A stretch of 64,000 bases of DNA from Rapana venosa. Its lineage: Eukaryota; Mollusca; Gastropoda; Neogastropoda; Muricidae. How positions within the stretch are numbered: the first letter of the stretch is position 1; every line of letters starts with the position of its first letter. The notes below the pieces were generated by a model. It was given only the letters and a program-made list of their open reading frames with translations. It searched no databases and was not told where the DNA came from. Location of the stretch: assembly GCA_028751875.1 (NCBI GenBank), contig CM054140.1:8229847-8293846 (forward strand). Direction: 5' to 3'. Made by a program: the position numbers and the translations under genes. Positions 1-10,011 of the stretch are shown here, piece by piece.

Positions 1-492
1 GTTGGGTTCCCTTACACACTGGTATATATTTTAATGAAAAAGTTGACAGCCTTGCAAAATATGGAGCAAGGTATAAAAATGGTTCTTGTGAAATATATGT
101 TGCATGAGGGATGCAAATTGCTACAAAACGCTTGCTGGAAGCATTTCAGAAAGAAGATAAATGAGTCTGGCAATAGCCGTACAAGCAATGTGATTGATTT
201 TCAAAATGCTTTTATTTCTAACAAAGTCTGTGGTTGGTATAACTGCAGAAGTATGTTATCCCTCATGTACAGATTTAAGCTAAACGCTTTCAGGACAAAA
301 TACGTGAAAGACGTAAGCTGTATTTGTGGGGAGAAGATATCCAATAGTCATGTTATTTTTGGTTGTGGACATTTAAAAGCATTTTTACCTGCTGTACCTA
401 GTTTGTCAATGGATCAGATTCTGTCGGAATCATTGTTACTGTTGGACATTGTGTTAGGATTGATAAGAAGTCCGATAACTCAGTTTTTGTAG
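1..492 (+). mobile_element. LINE reverse-transcriptase ORF, C-terminal fragment
   Basis: The frame is open from base 1 to a TAG at 490-492, giving 164 codons. The residues suggest the C-terminal tail of a non-LTR retrotransposon ORF2: a basic stretch (RFKLNAFRTKYVKDV) followed by a cysteine/histidine cluster, CICGEKISNSHVIFGC, of the C-x-C-x(8)-H-x(4)-C type seen after the RT and endonuclease parts of many invertebrate LINEs. The start lies outside the window, so the first ATG at 34 is probably not a real start. An AT-rich tail of about 120 bp follows. It lies in or before an HYI intron on the same strand. The clade is not determined. Confidence 0.6.
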
Positions 493-739
493 TATGTTAA
501 ATTTGGTTTTTATTCAATACAGTTATCTGACATTTTTCAGTTATCGTTTGCTTTTTCTTGCTAGATTTTCCCAGTCTAACATCACTAAATGTGAAAAGGC
601 GTTAAACTGAAGATATCACACACACATGAAGAGAAGCCTATAATTCATAAGGACAAGACATTTTCTGTGTGATGTACCCCCAGTGAATGAGTTGTCTACA
701 TACTGTAGAGGAGAGCTGAGGGCTGTGTGGGGGTTGCAG

Positions 740-851
740 GGTGCACGTCATGGCAGGCAAGAAACCCCCACACTGCGCTGAGGCCTCGCTGAAGGAAATG
801 GAGAACACCTTCATCGCCAATGTCACGTACGCTGCCGACAGGCTCCAGAAG
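740..851 (+). CDS. HYI: HYI exon (first in window)
   Basis: The exon follows ttgcag at 734-739 and ends at AAG before gtgcgg. It gives one split base plus 37 codons starting [16 protein letters not shown]. The acceptor has a weak pyrimidine tract and the donor is non-optimal, but homology fixes both ends. Confidence 0.82.
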
Positions 852-2623
852 GTGCGGTTTTTGGTGGTGGTGTTGGAATATGAAATACTGTGATAACATC
901 ACATTTGTAGCGTTCTCATCATGGCTTGAGGATGAGTTGTAAAGCATCAGTGGTAACTCCCACCCCCACCCCCTGGAATATAATACACTGTGATAATATG
1001 ACATATATGGCATTCTCATCATGGATTGAAGATGAGTTGTAAAGCATTAGTAGCAACCCCCACCTCCAGGGATATAATATACTGTGATAATATCACATTT
1101 GTGTCTTTCACATCATGGCTTGAGGATGAATAGTAAATCATCAGTTTTTATTTAGTAACGACCCCCCTTACCCCAGAAAATAACAAACCAAAACTTGTTG
1201 ATGGTCTGGAGGTTTAGATGTAGCACATCCATGGACAAAGAAATCCTCCTTTTTCTGTCATCCAGTCGATCTTCAGTGGCAATTTGGGTGCTATTCTTTT
1301 AAGTGATAAAGATCATATGTGCAACAAGTTTATTACATATTCCTGACAGCAAAATAACAGCATCAGAAATTTGGGTGCTAGTCTTTTCAATCATACATAG
1401 AGAGCATATGTGAAACAAGTTTATTACATGTTCATGACAGCAAAATAACAGCATCAGAAATTTGGGTGCTAGTCTTTTCAATCATACATAGAGAGCATAT
1501 GTGAAACAAGTTTATTACATGTTCATGACAGCAAAAGAACGGTAACAGCAAGACATCACCGCATAGAAACACCTTTCATGCTAGGGCGATTCCTACACCT
1601 GCAGAGAGAAAATGAACAGAAAAAGGATGGCACGGGAGAAGGATGATGTGCTCTCCTTCAAAGGGAACTATCCCCAAGCCTACAAAGAATAATCGGCAGC
1701 AGCTGTTAATATGATCGGCAGCAGCTGTTAATATGATTGACAAAATGTAACACACACACTCTCTCCCCCCCACCCACCCCCAACCAACCATGGTTGTTTT
1801 ATGTATATCAGACACAGGCAAAAGTGTAATGATTATATTTTGTTATCTGCTGATTTGTATAAAGTTTATAGATAGATGACACAACTGAAATGAACATAAT
1901 CAAACAACGAAGATTTTCCTTTTCAGGTTATTTGAACCATTTACTGTCAAAGATATCTTGTGCTTTATGTTGATCTACATATTGAAAATGACATATTTAC
2001 AGATTAAGATTTGGAACACCTGGCCACTGTTTGGCTTTGAAACTGGTGTATTGTACCCCCTTCAGTAAGGGGCCATGGCCTATACTGAATAAACCATTTT
2101 GAGTTTGAGTTCTCTCTCTCTCCCTCTCTCTCTCTTTTCAGTGTCGTTGACAAAATTGGGGTCTGTGTTTCAGGAAGGAATAACAGTATTGACAAAATTG
2201 TGGTCTGTATTTCATTTTATTTATTTATTTATGTTACCACTGGCACACAATGGCCTACTCTTCCGAAAAGTGGAACGGGTTTTAACATGTGTGCAAGATG
2301 TTCTGCGTGCGTTCGCACACAGGACCTCAGTTTATAGTCTCATCCGAAGGACTTTTGGGGGGGAGTAGAGTTGGCACTGATGTTAACTCCAGAGGAAAAA
2401 TCCTCTTGAACGGGAATCAAACCCGGGTCAGCAGATCACAAGGGCATCACGCTCCCCCCAGGAAGAAATAGCAGTGTTGACAAAATTGTGGTTTGTGTTT
2501 CAGGAAGGAATCATGGCTCTGTTGGAAGCTGTCAACAACCGCATCTCAATGCCAGACTACTTCCTGAATCATCCCCATAAAGGTCAGAGATTGTCTTTTT
2601 TTTTAGCTGCTGTATTTTGTTGT

Positions 2624-2689
<66 letters not shown>

Positions 2690-5600
2690 CATACACACAA
2701 GAATATGGAGAATAGTCATGATTAATAATGACATGATTTGTTTTTCCTTGGCTACAGCTCTCAGGTTTACCAATGGTGAGATTTTGCATAGGCAACCATT
2801 TGCCCACCATTGAGGTAGCCGCATTCCAACTTTGGAGATTATGGCGAAACATGACATCAATGTGCATGCATTTTTTTTTTGAAAAGGGGTTTCCCACCAG
2901 CTCAAATGGCCATCTTTTCTGAAAAATTGAATGGGTTTTAACATGTATGCAAGAGGTTTTGTGTGTGGTTGTACATTGGACTTTGGTTTAACCTTTTCCC
3001 TACGGATAACAAGCTATAGAATAACCAACCATCTTCCCTCCATATCACCCATTACTGTGTAACGATAGCATACAAATGTGCACAGTGCACATGTACTGGG
3101 AAAGAGGGGTTCTCTCCCTTAATATAGGGATAGTGTTAAAAGTCTTATCTGAAGGACTTTGGGAGGAGTGGAGTCAATACTGATGTTAACTCCAGGGAAA
3201 AAAAGTCCCTTTGAGCAGACATCTCGGTGGTGGCTCAAACCCGCTTCGTCAGATGGTGAGCTCAATGCTCTAAACACGAGGATATTCCACTCCACTATGA
3301 ACTCAATTAGTGTATTTATTTTGTTGTTGAGTTTTTTATAGTGTCATTGTTAGTATTCTTCACACATGCATGCCTGCTCACATGCGTTTACACACACAAC
3401 ATAACTCAACACAACATCACAAGATTCAGGATTCAATTCCTTTTGTCCCTTTTGGGGTTTGGAGGATTACAAACAAAATTCAATGGGAGAACAAACCTAA
3501 CAGCAATATACCCAAAACTATGATCAGTACTAACAGGAACTGACGCACACTCAACACAGAGTGCTGTGATGTTGTATATACTGTCCTTATGAATGTACGT
3601 ACGTTTGGGAGTGGGTTGAGTTTTCTGTAATCAGATTTTCCTCTTCCCTTTCAGCCCTGGAGATCGTGAAGAAAATCAATCATCCCAACCTGAAGGTTCA
3701 GTTTGTAAGTCAGTTTTCTTATTCTCTTTCATTTTTACTATAGCTTTAAGTTAAGGGAGAGAATCCCTCTTTCCCAGTACACAAGCACTGTATGCATTTG
3801 CACAAACGTTGCCTAAGTAGCAGTTTTAGTACTTTTCTAATTTTTCTTCATAATGTCAGAACTCTACTGTTGTTTGTAAACGGGCAGTTTTGGGTACATA
3901 ATTCAGTATCTTGTACCAAAAAAATACTTAGAGGCCGTAAAATGTATTTCTGCATTAGTTATGAGAGTGAACTTGACCCCACCAAACACGCTTGAAATGA
4001 CCACTGATGTACTTGCAACATGTATTGTACTGAACAAACGGATGACTTCATTCACACTAAACGTCTGGCGTGCCACTTCTGCGCAGTAAGAAGCATAATT
4101 TGCTTGAAGGTAAAATAAAACCACTTGACTATTCAAGAACTCAGTCCACCTGCCACGCATATGGACAAAGAATCCCACATCTCCGCAAAGTCATTGCTTT
4201 CACATGGATTCTGTGTATGGAAGCTGATTATAGAGTGAAATATGATCTGCTCACTGACCTGCTAGGTCTTAGTTGTGGGAAAAGGTTAAAAGGTTTAGAA
4301 TATTTCGAGTGGCAGGATAGCCTAGTGGTTAGAGCATTGCGCTTGCAATTTGATGGCCTGGGATCAAGTCCAGGTTCCAGCCACAACCAAGACGCCCATT
4401 CTAGGGGATTTTTTCCCCTAGAGTTAACATCAGTATGGACTTCACTTTTGGGAACATCCTACTTCAGGGATAGGGAGGCACCGTGGTCGAGTGGTTTAGG
4501 CGGTCGACTCGTGATCCAGAGGTCGCGGGTTCGATCCCACTCAGCTCGGTGTTGTGTCCTTGGGAAAGACACTTTACTCCTATTTTCCTCACTCCACCCA
4601 GGTGTACAAGTGGGTACCAGCTCTGCTGGGGAAGTATCTGGCGACAGACTAGCGTCCTGTCACAGGGGTGGTGAAAAACCATCAGTTCGCTTAACGCTAC
4701 AGAAACCGACATAAGCTCCGGCTCTATGGTCCTTCTGGATCGAAAGAACATACTACTTCAGGGATACAGTTGGGAATTGAACCTGTCTAATGGTTAAACG
4801 TTTGTTTTCATGATGTGCTGATGGTTTTATGTTTGCTTTCATGATGTGCTCCAGGTTTTATATTTGTTTTCATGATGTGTTCATGGTTTGATGTTTGTTT
4901 TCATGATGTGCTCATGGTTTGATGTTTGTTTTCAGGGTGTGTTCATGGTTTGATGTTTGTTTTCAGGATGTTTTCCATGTTCAGATTATGGATGGAAACA
5001 TCACCCACAATTTAAAGGAACAGTTTTCTCACATTGGTTAGTATTACTGAAAATACACTTTTTTTCTTTTTCGTTTGTGTTGATTTTCTTATGAAACATG
5101 GATTAAGGTAACATTTAAGCAACAAGATTTATAAGTACCGATCATTTTTAAGCTGAGTTTAAACAAGAACGACAGTATTTCTTATCTTTGTATAACAGTT
5201 TTTCGTATCTTGTTATAGGCAAGATAACAGTGACAAGAATGTGAAAGTGATACACAAGCAGGTTTTCAAGGTAGTGACATGCTGGATATTTGGGTGGCAG
5301 GTCACATCCAGATATCGCAGGCTCCGGATAGAAGCGAACCTGATGCCAATGGAGAAATCTGCTTCCCCTACGTCTTCCGTTTGTTGGAGCAGATGGGTTA
5401 TGACGGTTACATCGGCTGTGAATATAAACCTCGAGGTTGGTCCTTAGATTTCCTTTCTCCTCCCCCCCTCTTTTTTTCTGGGCAGTAAATGTTAAAGAGG
5501 TGGGGGGGAGGGAGTGTCTTAAAAGAAAGATAAAGAAGAGAAAGAAACTTTGAAACTTTATATTGAGGGAAAGGAATAAGCGCACATGGATTTTTTTTTT

Positions 5601-7296
5601 TTTTACATTGAGCTGTCACTCAAAGACAATTATAATGATAAAAAAAATATATACATAGATCTGAAAGAAATTCAGTCACACAGTAATATCAACACAAATA
5701 CGCATCAATATAGAAATATGAGAAGAAAATATAACTAGAAAGAAAGAACAATAATAAAGATCTTCACAATTTAAAAAAAAACAAAAAAAAACTTTACAAT
5801 TACATCTTTCAAATATAAGACGAAGGAAATGAACACCTAGAAAGCATTAATCTAATATTAGAGAGGGAAAAAAATTGACAAGATAGAAAAAGAAAACTAC
5901 ATTTACATGAACAAATTGAATCCAGCATGGAGAGAGAGAGAGAGACAGAGAAGGATAGAGACAGTCAAGAACAGAGAGGCTGGCAGGCAGGCAGCCAGAA
6001 TAGAATGGAGAGGACACAATGCCATATAAGAGACAGAGAGAGAGAGTGTGTGCGTGTGTGTTTGTGTAAAATACGCTGATGACTCTCAGATTCTAAGCAA
6101 TGATACTCCTGAAAATCTGCCTTCTCTATCGACAAATAGGTCATACTGCCTCCAAGATATTCAAAACTGGATGATACAAAACAAGTTACAGCTAAAAGCA
6201 GATAAAACTGAAGCCATGATTGTAGGGACCAAACACAAACTCTCTCCCATCACAACAGATTCAATAGAATTTGTCAATATGACAGTTTATCTATCCACCA
6301 CAGTCAAGTATCAAGGTGTTGTTATTGACAACACACTCTCTGTGCAAAAATTCATCACCCAGACCTGCCAGTCATACTACTATTAATTACGCGTATAAGC
6401 GCAATTTGAAAGTACCTGTCCACTGATGCAATATCCAAACTTGTCATGTCTCTCATTCTTTCACGTCTGGACTATTGTAATTCTCTTTTGGCTGGTCTGC
6501 CAGCATCATCCATCCACTCCCTTCAATGCATACAAAACTCTGCAGCTCGACTAGTCCTCATAAAGAAAAATCTTAGCATATTGATCCTCTCTTGCGATCT
6601 CTCCACTGGTTGCCTGTGCCACAGAGAATAAACTATAAGATCAGTACCCCTGTTATAAATGCCTCTACAAAACAGCATCCTCCTACCTCTGTGAATGTCT
6701 TCACTTGTACATTCCTTCTTGATCCCTTTGCTCTGCTGCAGATACCCTATGCCTACAAATACCTAGATTCAACCAGTCCATCGTTGGCCATCTCTTCTCT
6801 ATTTCTGGTCCATTAATCTGGATTCACCCCCCTCTCTCCCTTTGTAAAATGCCTACTTATGACATTTTAAATTCAGCCTCAAGACATACCTATTTCAAAC
6901 CTAAGACTTTCCCTTATTGTTTCATCTCATAATTATCTGTCCCTGCCTTCAATGACCAAAATTCCTATCATCCTGCCAAAGTGTATAACCTGTGTGTGTG
7001 CATACATATGTATGTGTGTGTGTTTGAATTTGTTAAAACGGTTAATTATTGTTGGTTGCATGTGTAGGAGTAGGTCAAATGCAAGGGCTTTGATTTGTTT
7101 TTACAAGATATAGGGCTATATAAATTTCATTGATTACTATTATCATTATTAAATAGGATCATTCGTTTGTGTATGGTGGTATTTTTTTAGTGTGTCCTTG
7201 TACGTGTGTGTGAATACATTATATGTAAATGCAATGTGTGTGTGTGTGTGTGCAGGTTCAACATTGGATGGACTGAAGTGGATGAAAGATCTTTAG
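740..7296 (+). CDS. HYI: Putative hydroxypyruvate isomerase, 3' six exons (5' part outside window)
   Basis: Six exons join in frame: 740-851, 2504-2582, 3655-3704, 4967-5036, 5301-5435 and 7256-7296. They encode 161 residues plus TAG, about 58% of the roughly 277-residue animal protein. The family is a TIM-barrel isomerase (AP-endonuclease-2-like fold) that interconverts hydroxypyruvate and tartronate semialdehyde in bacteria; the animal role is poorly known. Visible landmarks are [22 protein letters not shown] (catalytic Glu in LLEAVN), [13 protein letters not shown] (metal-binding Asp and His), [14 protein letters not shown], and [20 protein letters not shown] at the C terminus (second catalytic Glu in GCEY). 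All junctions use GT/AG and every reading-frame phase closes. The N-terminal half of the barrel is not in the window. The identification is strong from motif order; the enzyme activity is inferred from family. Confidence 0.9.
868..1150 (+). repeat. Tandem repeat, about 95 bp x 3, in HYI intron
   Basis: Three diverged head-to-tail copies start near 875, 973 and 1066. Each contains an ATACTGTGATAAYATSACAT-type core, a TTCTCATCATGG core and a GAGTTGTAAAGCAT core, separated by a pyrimidine-rich CCCACC stretch. No coding content is seen. Confidence 0.8.
1276..1545 (+). repeat. Tandem repeat, about 92 bp x 3, in HYI intron
   Basis: Three copies contain AATTTGGGTGCTA, CATATGTG, ACAAGTTTATTACAT and TGACAGCAAAA in fixed order. 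Copies 2 and 3 are nearly identical, so the last duplication is recent. A 23-bp unit is also duplicated just downstream, near 1690-1735. Confidence 0.85.
2137..2515 (+). repeat. Minisatellite containing the exon's 3' splice site, split by a SINE
   Basis: A unit of about 40 bp (CAGGAAGGAAT, then TTGACAAAATTG, then a GTTT pyrimidine run ending in CAG) occurs near 2145-2205 and again at 2458-2515. The last copy is the real acceptor and first bases of the HYI exon at 2504. A minus-strand SINE-B copy lies between the two halves of the array. Confidence 0.75.
2222..2457 (-). mobile_element. SINE-B copy (minus)
   Basis: Read on the minus strand this shows the family-B body: a tRNA-like head with GGTTTGATTCCC-type B box at the high-coordinate end, a GGAGTTAACATCA block, AGTCCTTCGGATGAGACT-type core, then ATGCAGAACATCTTGCACA and the GGCCATTGTGTGCC-type block. 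It sits within the splice-site minisatellite of the HYI intron. Confidence 0.7.
2504..2582 (+). CDS. HYI: HYI exon
   Basis: The acceptor is tttcag at 2498-2503 and the donor gtcaga begins at 2583. The exon gives 26 codons plus one base, [20 protein letters not shown] and on to HPHK, including the catalytic glutamate of LLEAVN. Confidence 0.92.
2623..2692. repeat. (TA)n microsatellite
   Basis: An almost pure TA/AT dinucleotide run of about 65 bases with one phase slip near 2665, directly downstream of the HYI exon donor. Confidence 0.95.
2748..3262 (-). mobile_element. SINE-B copy (minus), split by a TTAA MITE
   Basis: On the minus strand the head and core are at 3140-3262 (GGAGTTAACATCAG, AGTCCTTCAGATAAGAC) and the 3' part at 2748-2990 (AATGTGGCTACCT-like block, then ACCATTGGTAAACC). 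A 144-bp MITE at 2992-3135 interrupts the core at its TTTA position. Confidence 0.75.
2992..3135. mobile_element. Small TTAA-flanked MITE (piggyBac-like)
   Basis: TTAA is present on both sides (2988-2991 and 3136-3139). The left terminus reads CCTTTTCCCTA and the inverted right terminus CACTATCCCTA, sharing 8 of 11 positions. The insertion point falls inside a recognisable SINE-B copy, so both borders can be read from the host repeat. No ORF. An internal near-palindrome GTGCACAGTGCAC lies near 3078. A longer relative sits at 3738-4285 in the opposite orientation. Confidence 0.65.
3655..3704 (+). CDS. HYI: HYI exon
   Basis: The acceptor is ctttcag ending at 3654 and the donor gtaagt begins at 3705. 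With the split G of the previous exon it encodes [17 protein letters not shown]. Confidence 0.92.
3738..4285. mobile_element. Longer relative of the TTAA MITE
   Basis: The left end carries TTAAGGGAGAGAA then CCCTCTTTCCCAGTACA, the same as the inverted right end of the 144-bp element at 2992-3135. The right end reads GGGAAAAGG followed by TTAA at 4286-4289, matching that element's inverted left end. It is therefore the same family, opposite orientation, about 550 bp, without a long ORF. The left TTAA is decayed (TTTA at 3734-3737), so that border is approximate. Confidence 0.55.
4311..4458 (+). mobile_element. SINE-B copy, 5' part, broken by SINE-D
   Basis: It starts with GGCAGGATAGCCTAGTGGTT (tRNA-like A box), a degenerate B-box region, TTTTTTCCCCTAGAGTTAAC and ACTTTTGGG. 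It is cut at a 14-bp target duplication where SINE-D inserted. Confidence 0.75.
4473..4752 (+). mobile_element. SINE-D: tRNA-derived SINE with perfect target duplication
   Basis: The head is strongly tRNA-like: A box TGGTCGAGTGG, an anticodon-arm-like region, and B box GGTTCGATCC. A body with TGTGTCCTTGGGAAAGACAC follows, a motif common in invertebrate SINEs. The element is flanked by an identical 14-bp repeat, CTACTTCAGGGATA, at 4459-4472 and 4753-4766. The head could be called a tRNA gene by a scanner, but the attached body and target duplication mark it as a retroposon. Confidence 0.85.
4795..4985 (+). repeat. 31-bp minisatellite that runs into an HYI exon
   Basis: About six units of TGTTTGTTTTCATGATGTG followed by a CATGGTTTGA-like part. 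The last unit changes CATGATG to CAGGATG and becomes the functional 3' splice site; its second half aligns with the first bases of the exon at 4967. The previous unit also has TTTTCAGG, a competing acceptor 31 nt upstream. Confidence 0.85.
4967..5036 (+). CDS. HYI: HYI exon
   Basis: The acceptor is ttttcag ending at 4966 and the donor gttagt begins at 5037. It encodes [20 protein letters not shown] and SHI plus one base of Gly. It carries the Asp and His of the metal site. Confidence 0.93.
5301..5435 (+). CDS. HYI: HYI exon
   Basis: The acceptor is gtggcag ending at 5300 and the donor gttggt begins at 5436. It encodes [20 protein letters not shown] and on to GCEYKPR, with the conserved C-terminal catalytic glutamate in GCEY. 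Confidence 0.93.
5436..6060. other. HYI intron, A/G-rich simple sequence
   Basis: No coding signal. The plus strand is strongly A-rich with poly(A)/poly(T) runs, AGAG runs near 5930-5960 and 6030-6045, and a TG run just before the LINE fragment. Confidence 0.7.
6061..7152 (+). mobile_element. L2/CR1-type LINE fragment with 3' tail
   Basis: It starts at the RT catalytic motif KYADDSQ (6066 on) and continues [59 protein letters not shown] and [14 protein letters not shown], the motif order of L2/CR1-clade reverse transcriptases. Frames are interrupted several times, so it is dead. The 3' end reads GGGCTATATAAATTTCAT followed by ATTATT-type repeats, the usual L2-type tail. It lies in the last HYI intron. 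Confidence 0.85.
7256..7296 (+). CDS. HYI: HYI terminal coding exon
   Basis: A (TG)n run then tgcag at 7251-7255 forms the acceptor. The exon encodes [13 protein letters not shown] and the stop TAG at 7294-7296. The protein stops earlier than the human one, lacking the last dozen or so poorly conserved residues. An AATAAA lies at 7333-7338, close to the stop; the true 3' end is not established. Confidence 0.88.
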
Positions 7297-7370
7297 TTGC
7301 CCCAGAGTATCTTACACACCAGGCATCCATTGAATAAAGATCTTTAGGTGGCTGAGACTGTGTTACATAC

Positions 7371-7655
7371 CAGACATCCAGACAGGCTGTGATGCTATGT
7401 CTTGACCCACAGCTCTGATAATTTGATTACAAATCTGGTCAAGACTGATTTATTAAGATGATTATTTTCCGATGTGTGTATTTCAAACGGTAAAGGTGCT
7501 TCACTAAGAAATCCCATACATACAATTATTTTGGAATTCTAAACAGACTGTGACATGATGTCTTACCAATTGCTCTGATAATTCGATTCAAGAATCAGTT
7601 TAAAAGACGAATTAAGGTGATAATTTTTCCAACGTGTGTATTATAAAGGTGCCCA
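7371..7655 (+). repeat. Diverged direct duplication in the HYI 3' flank
   Basis: A block at 7371-7500 (CTGTGATGCTATGTCTT, GCTCTGATAATTTGATT, CGATGTGTGTATT, TAAAGGTGC) recurs at 7545-7655 in the same order. The TCTTTAG at the stop codon also recurs near 7340 within a second, shorter duplication. Confidence 0.65.
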
Positions 7656-7879
7656 AATAATGACACCTGTATGAATTACACTTGGTCGTTTGGAAGTTGT
7701 CTCCTTAGTCATATGATTGATCACTTAAGAACATCATCCTTTCGATTAAAGTCTGTGGGTGAGATGACTTACAATAAGTCTCCTGGATCTGTTAAGATCA
7801 CTTATTCACTCCCCTTCCCCTTTTCATTCTTTTCTCCATTTAGACAAGGATTGTTCCTGTGCAATTTTTTTTTTTTTCG

Positions 7880-7990
7880 TTCGTTGGCCAGAGTTCTGAG
7901 GCTCACCAATGGTGACGGTGAGATTTTGCGTGTTCAAGCGTTTTTGCCCTCCATGAAGGTAGCCGCATTCCGACTTTGGGGATGTATGAT
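7880..7990 (-). mobile_element. SINE-B 3' fragment (minus)
   Basis: On the minus strand it reads CCCCAAAGTCGGAATGCGGC, then a purine stretch, then CTCACCGTCACCATTGGTGA and CCTCAGAACTCTGGCCA, the usual 3' block of family B. Confidence 0.7.
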
Positions 7991-8139
7991 CGATCATATT
8001 CTCTGCTTTCTATTTTTGTTTTCATCCTATGTTTATTGTTCATGTATTTCTTTCAATTGATTTATGTTTGCATAAGTTTCTGCAGAAGAAGGTAAATGTG
8101 TTGGGAAGATCACAACATACAGCAGAAATGTCACATATC

Positions 8140-8250
8140 TTACCTTGTAGGATGCATGCGCACACGCACGCGCGCACACACACACTAGCAAACACGTACA
8201 CATGCCCCCCCTCCCATCCCCACATATACACACACAAACACACATGTGCA
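8140..8250. repeat. (CA)n-rich tract
   Basis: Imperfect CA/CG-rich simple sequence. Similar tracts lie at 9700-9890. Long cysteine- or threonine/histidine-rich reading frames here are artefacts of dinucleotide repeats. Confidence 0.85.
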
Positions 8251-8867
8251 TATGAAGATGCATCTGTAATGAGGATCTTTGGACTTGTTTGGTTTGGGTT
8301 AAGGGTTTGTTTTTGTTCTTGTTCCTTGTTCACCAATGCTGAGATTTTGAATATGTATTCCAACTTAAGAGAAGGTTTTGGAATAAAATGATTTAAAAAA
8401 ACAACCTATTTGACATTTTATCTTACCCAGTTGGACTAGTGATCATGTATTCAGAATGCCAGTGAACCCATACACTTGATGGTATTATCTTTTGATCTTA
8501 ACTGATCAGTTTGAAAGAAAATGTTGTGTAATATGATTATTCAGGATGACATGTTGCGCTGCTGATTGCTTGATTATCGTTTTGCAAAATAATCAATGAC
8601 TGTGATTTGCGATGTTGGACGATGTTTGATTTTAAACTGAAATGTATGAACAGGATGAAATGAAAATGAGTGTCATTGTTGTTCTTTGCTACAATTACTG
8701 AATGTGTTTTTATCATCTTTTAATGTTTCACTTTCAATTAACATCTGCATCTTTTTTGTTATGTCGATCTTGTGATGAATTCTGTTACTTCTTTTTTCCC
8801 GGTTGCAAGGCTGTGTGTCAAAAGTGTGCAATTGTTCTAGTTTGAATGCTACTACCTGAACACATCA

Positions 8868-9425
8868 CTCCTCTTGTGTGATCTCCTCACTGGCTGCCTG
8901 TCTCACAGAGAGTGAGGTATAAGATTAATACCCTGTTTCAAATGTCTCCACAAATCTGCGCCCTCTTATCTCCGTAACTGTCTTCACCTGTACACTCCAT
9001 CTCATTCCCTTCATTCATCTACAGGCACTTTGCATTTCCGAACACCTAGATTCAAACCACTGTTGGTCGACTCTCTTTTTCTGGTTCATCCACCAGGAAT
9101 GGCCTCACTCTCTTACTTCGCCAGAAGCCTACATTTGACACTTTCAAATCCAGCCTCAAAACACGCTTATTACCTACCCAAGATATTCCCCTCATGTTTT
9201 TTTGCTATTTTTAAACAGCCACCTTCATCTCCACCACCCTACCCAAGCCATGTTGTGTGCACGCACGCGTCTGTCTGTCTGTGTGTGTGTAAAATTTAAT
9301 ATCTGTACTAATAATTTGTGGATGGTTGCTTGTATGTAGATGATTTGAATGCTAGCACTTTGATTTGTTTGCTTTACAAGATTCAGCACTATATAAATAC
9401 CATACATTATTATTATTATTTTATT
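8868..9425 (+). mobile_element. L2/CR1-type LINE 3' fragment
   Basis: Broken frames encode the last part of the RT ORF, with the LFLVHPPGMASLSYFARSLH region matching the conserved fG-xx-WNxLP C-terminal block and KHAYYLPK following. It ends in GCACTATATAAATACCATAC plus ATT repeats. It is intergenic between HYI and DHCR24 and 5' truncated. Confidence 0.8.
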
Positions 9426-10011
9426 CATAGAAATAACAGTGTTACACTAACGCTGTCATCCTTTGTAATTATTCAGCTTGATTTCTCTTTGTGCCTGTTG
9501 TGCATAGACTTTCACATTCACAGGCTAACAAATTTATCAGTAAATGGAGAATCGTTGTTCATATACTTTATGATTGTTTTCTTGGGGTTTTTAATTTAAA
9601 AAAAAAAAATTCAGTATTAAAATGGCAGTATGCTGCACTGAGCAGTTCATTTATCATTCTCTGAACAGTGAAATATCCCCTTCAACCATTGACACTAGAA
9701 GAATTGCAAACTCTGTGTGTGTACGTGTGCTCAAGACACGAACATTTCTGTAGACACATGTGCACAAATACATGCATTGCCTATATACGCTTCTGAATTC
9801 AGATTCATGCACACACACACACTCAACACACACGCACAAACATGTACACACACACTTACATTCACTCATAGATGCACGTGCATACACCCATATACCTGTA
9901 AAACTTTGTCATATCTGTAAATGGGGAAATATGATAAATGTTCAGTTTCTTTTTTAGAGTACAGTTAGTAAGTGCAGTGACATTCTTGTCATCCTCATTT
10001 GTACTTTTCCC

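Noticed and set aside
4483..4555. A functional tRNA gene (A and B boxes nearly perfect)
   Set aside because: It is followed by a SINE body and bounded by a 14-bp target duplication, so it is the head of a retroposon.
4070..4714. A 214-codon open frame
   Set aside because: It crosses the end of a MITE, a SINE-B and a SINE-D copy; the frame is chance.
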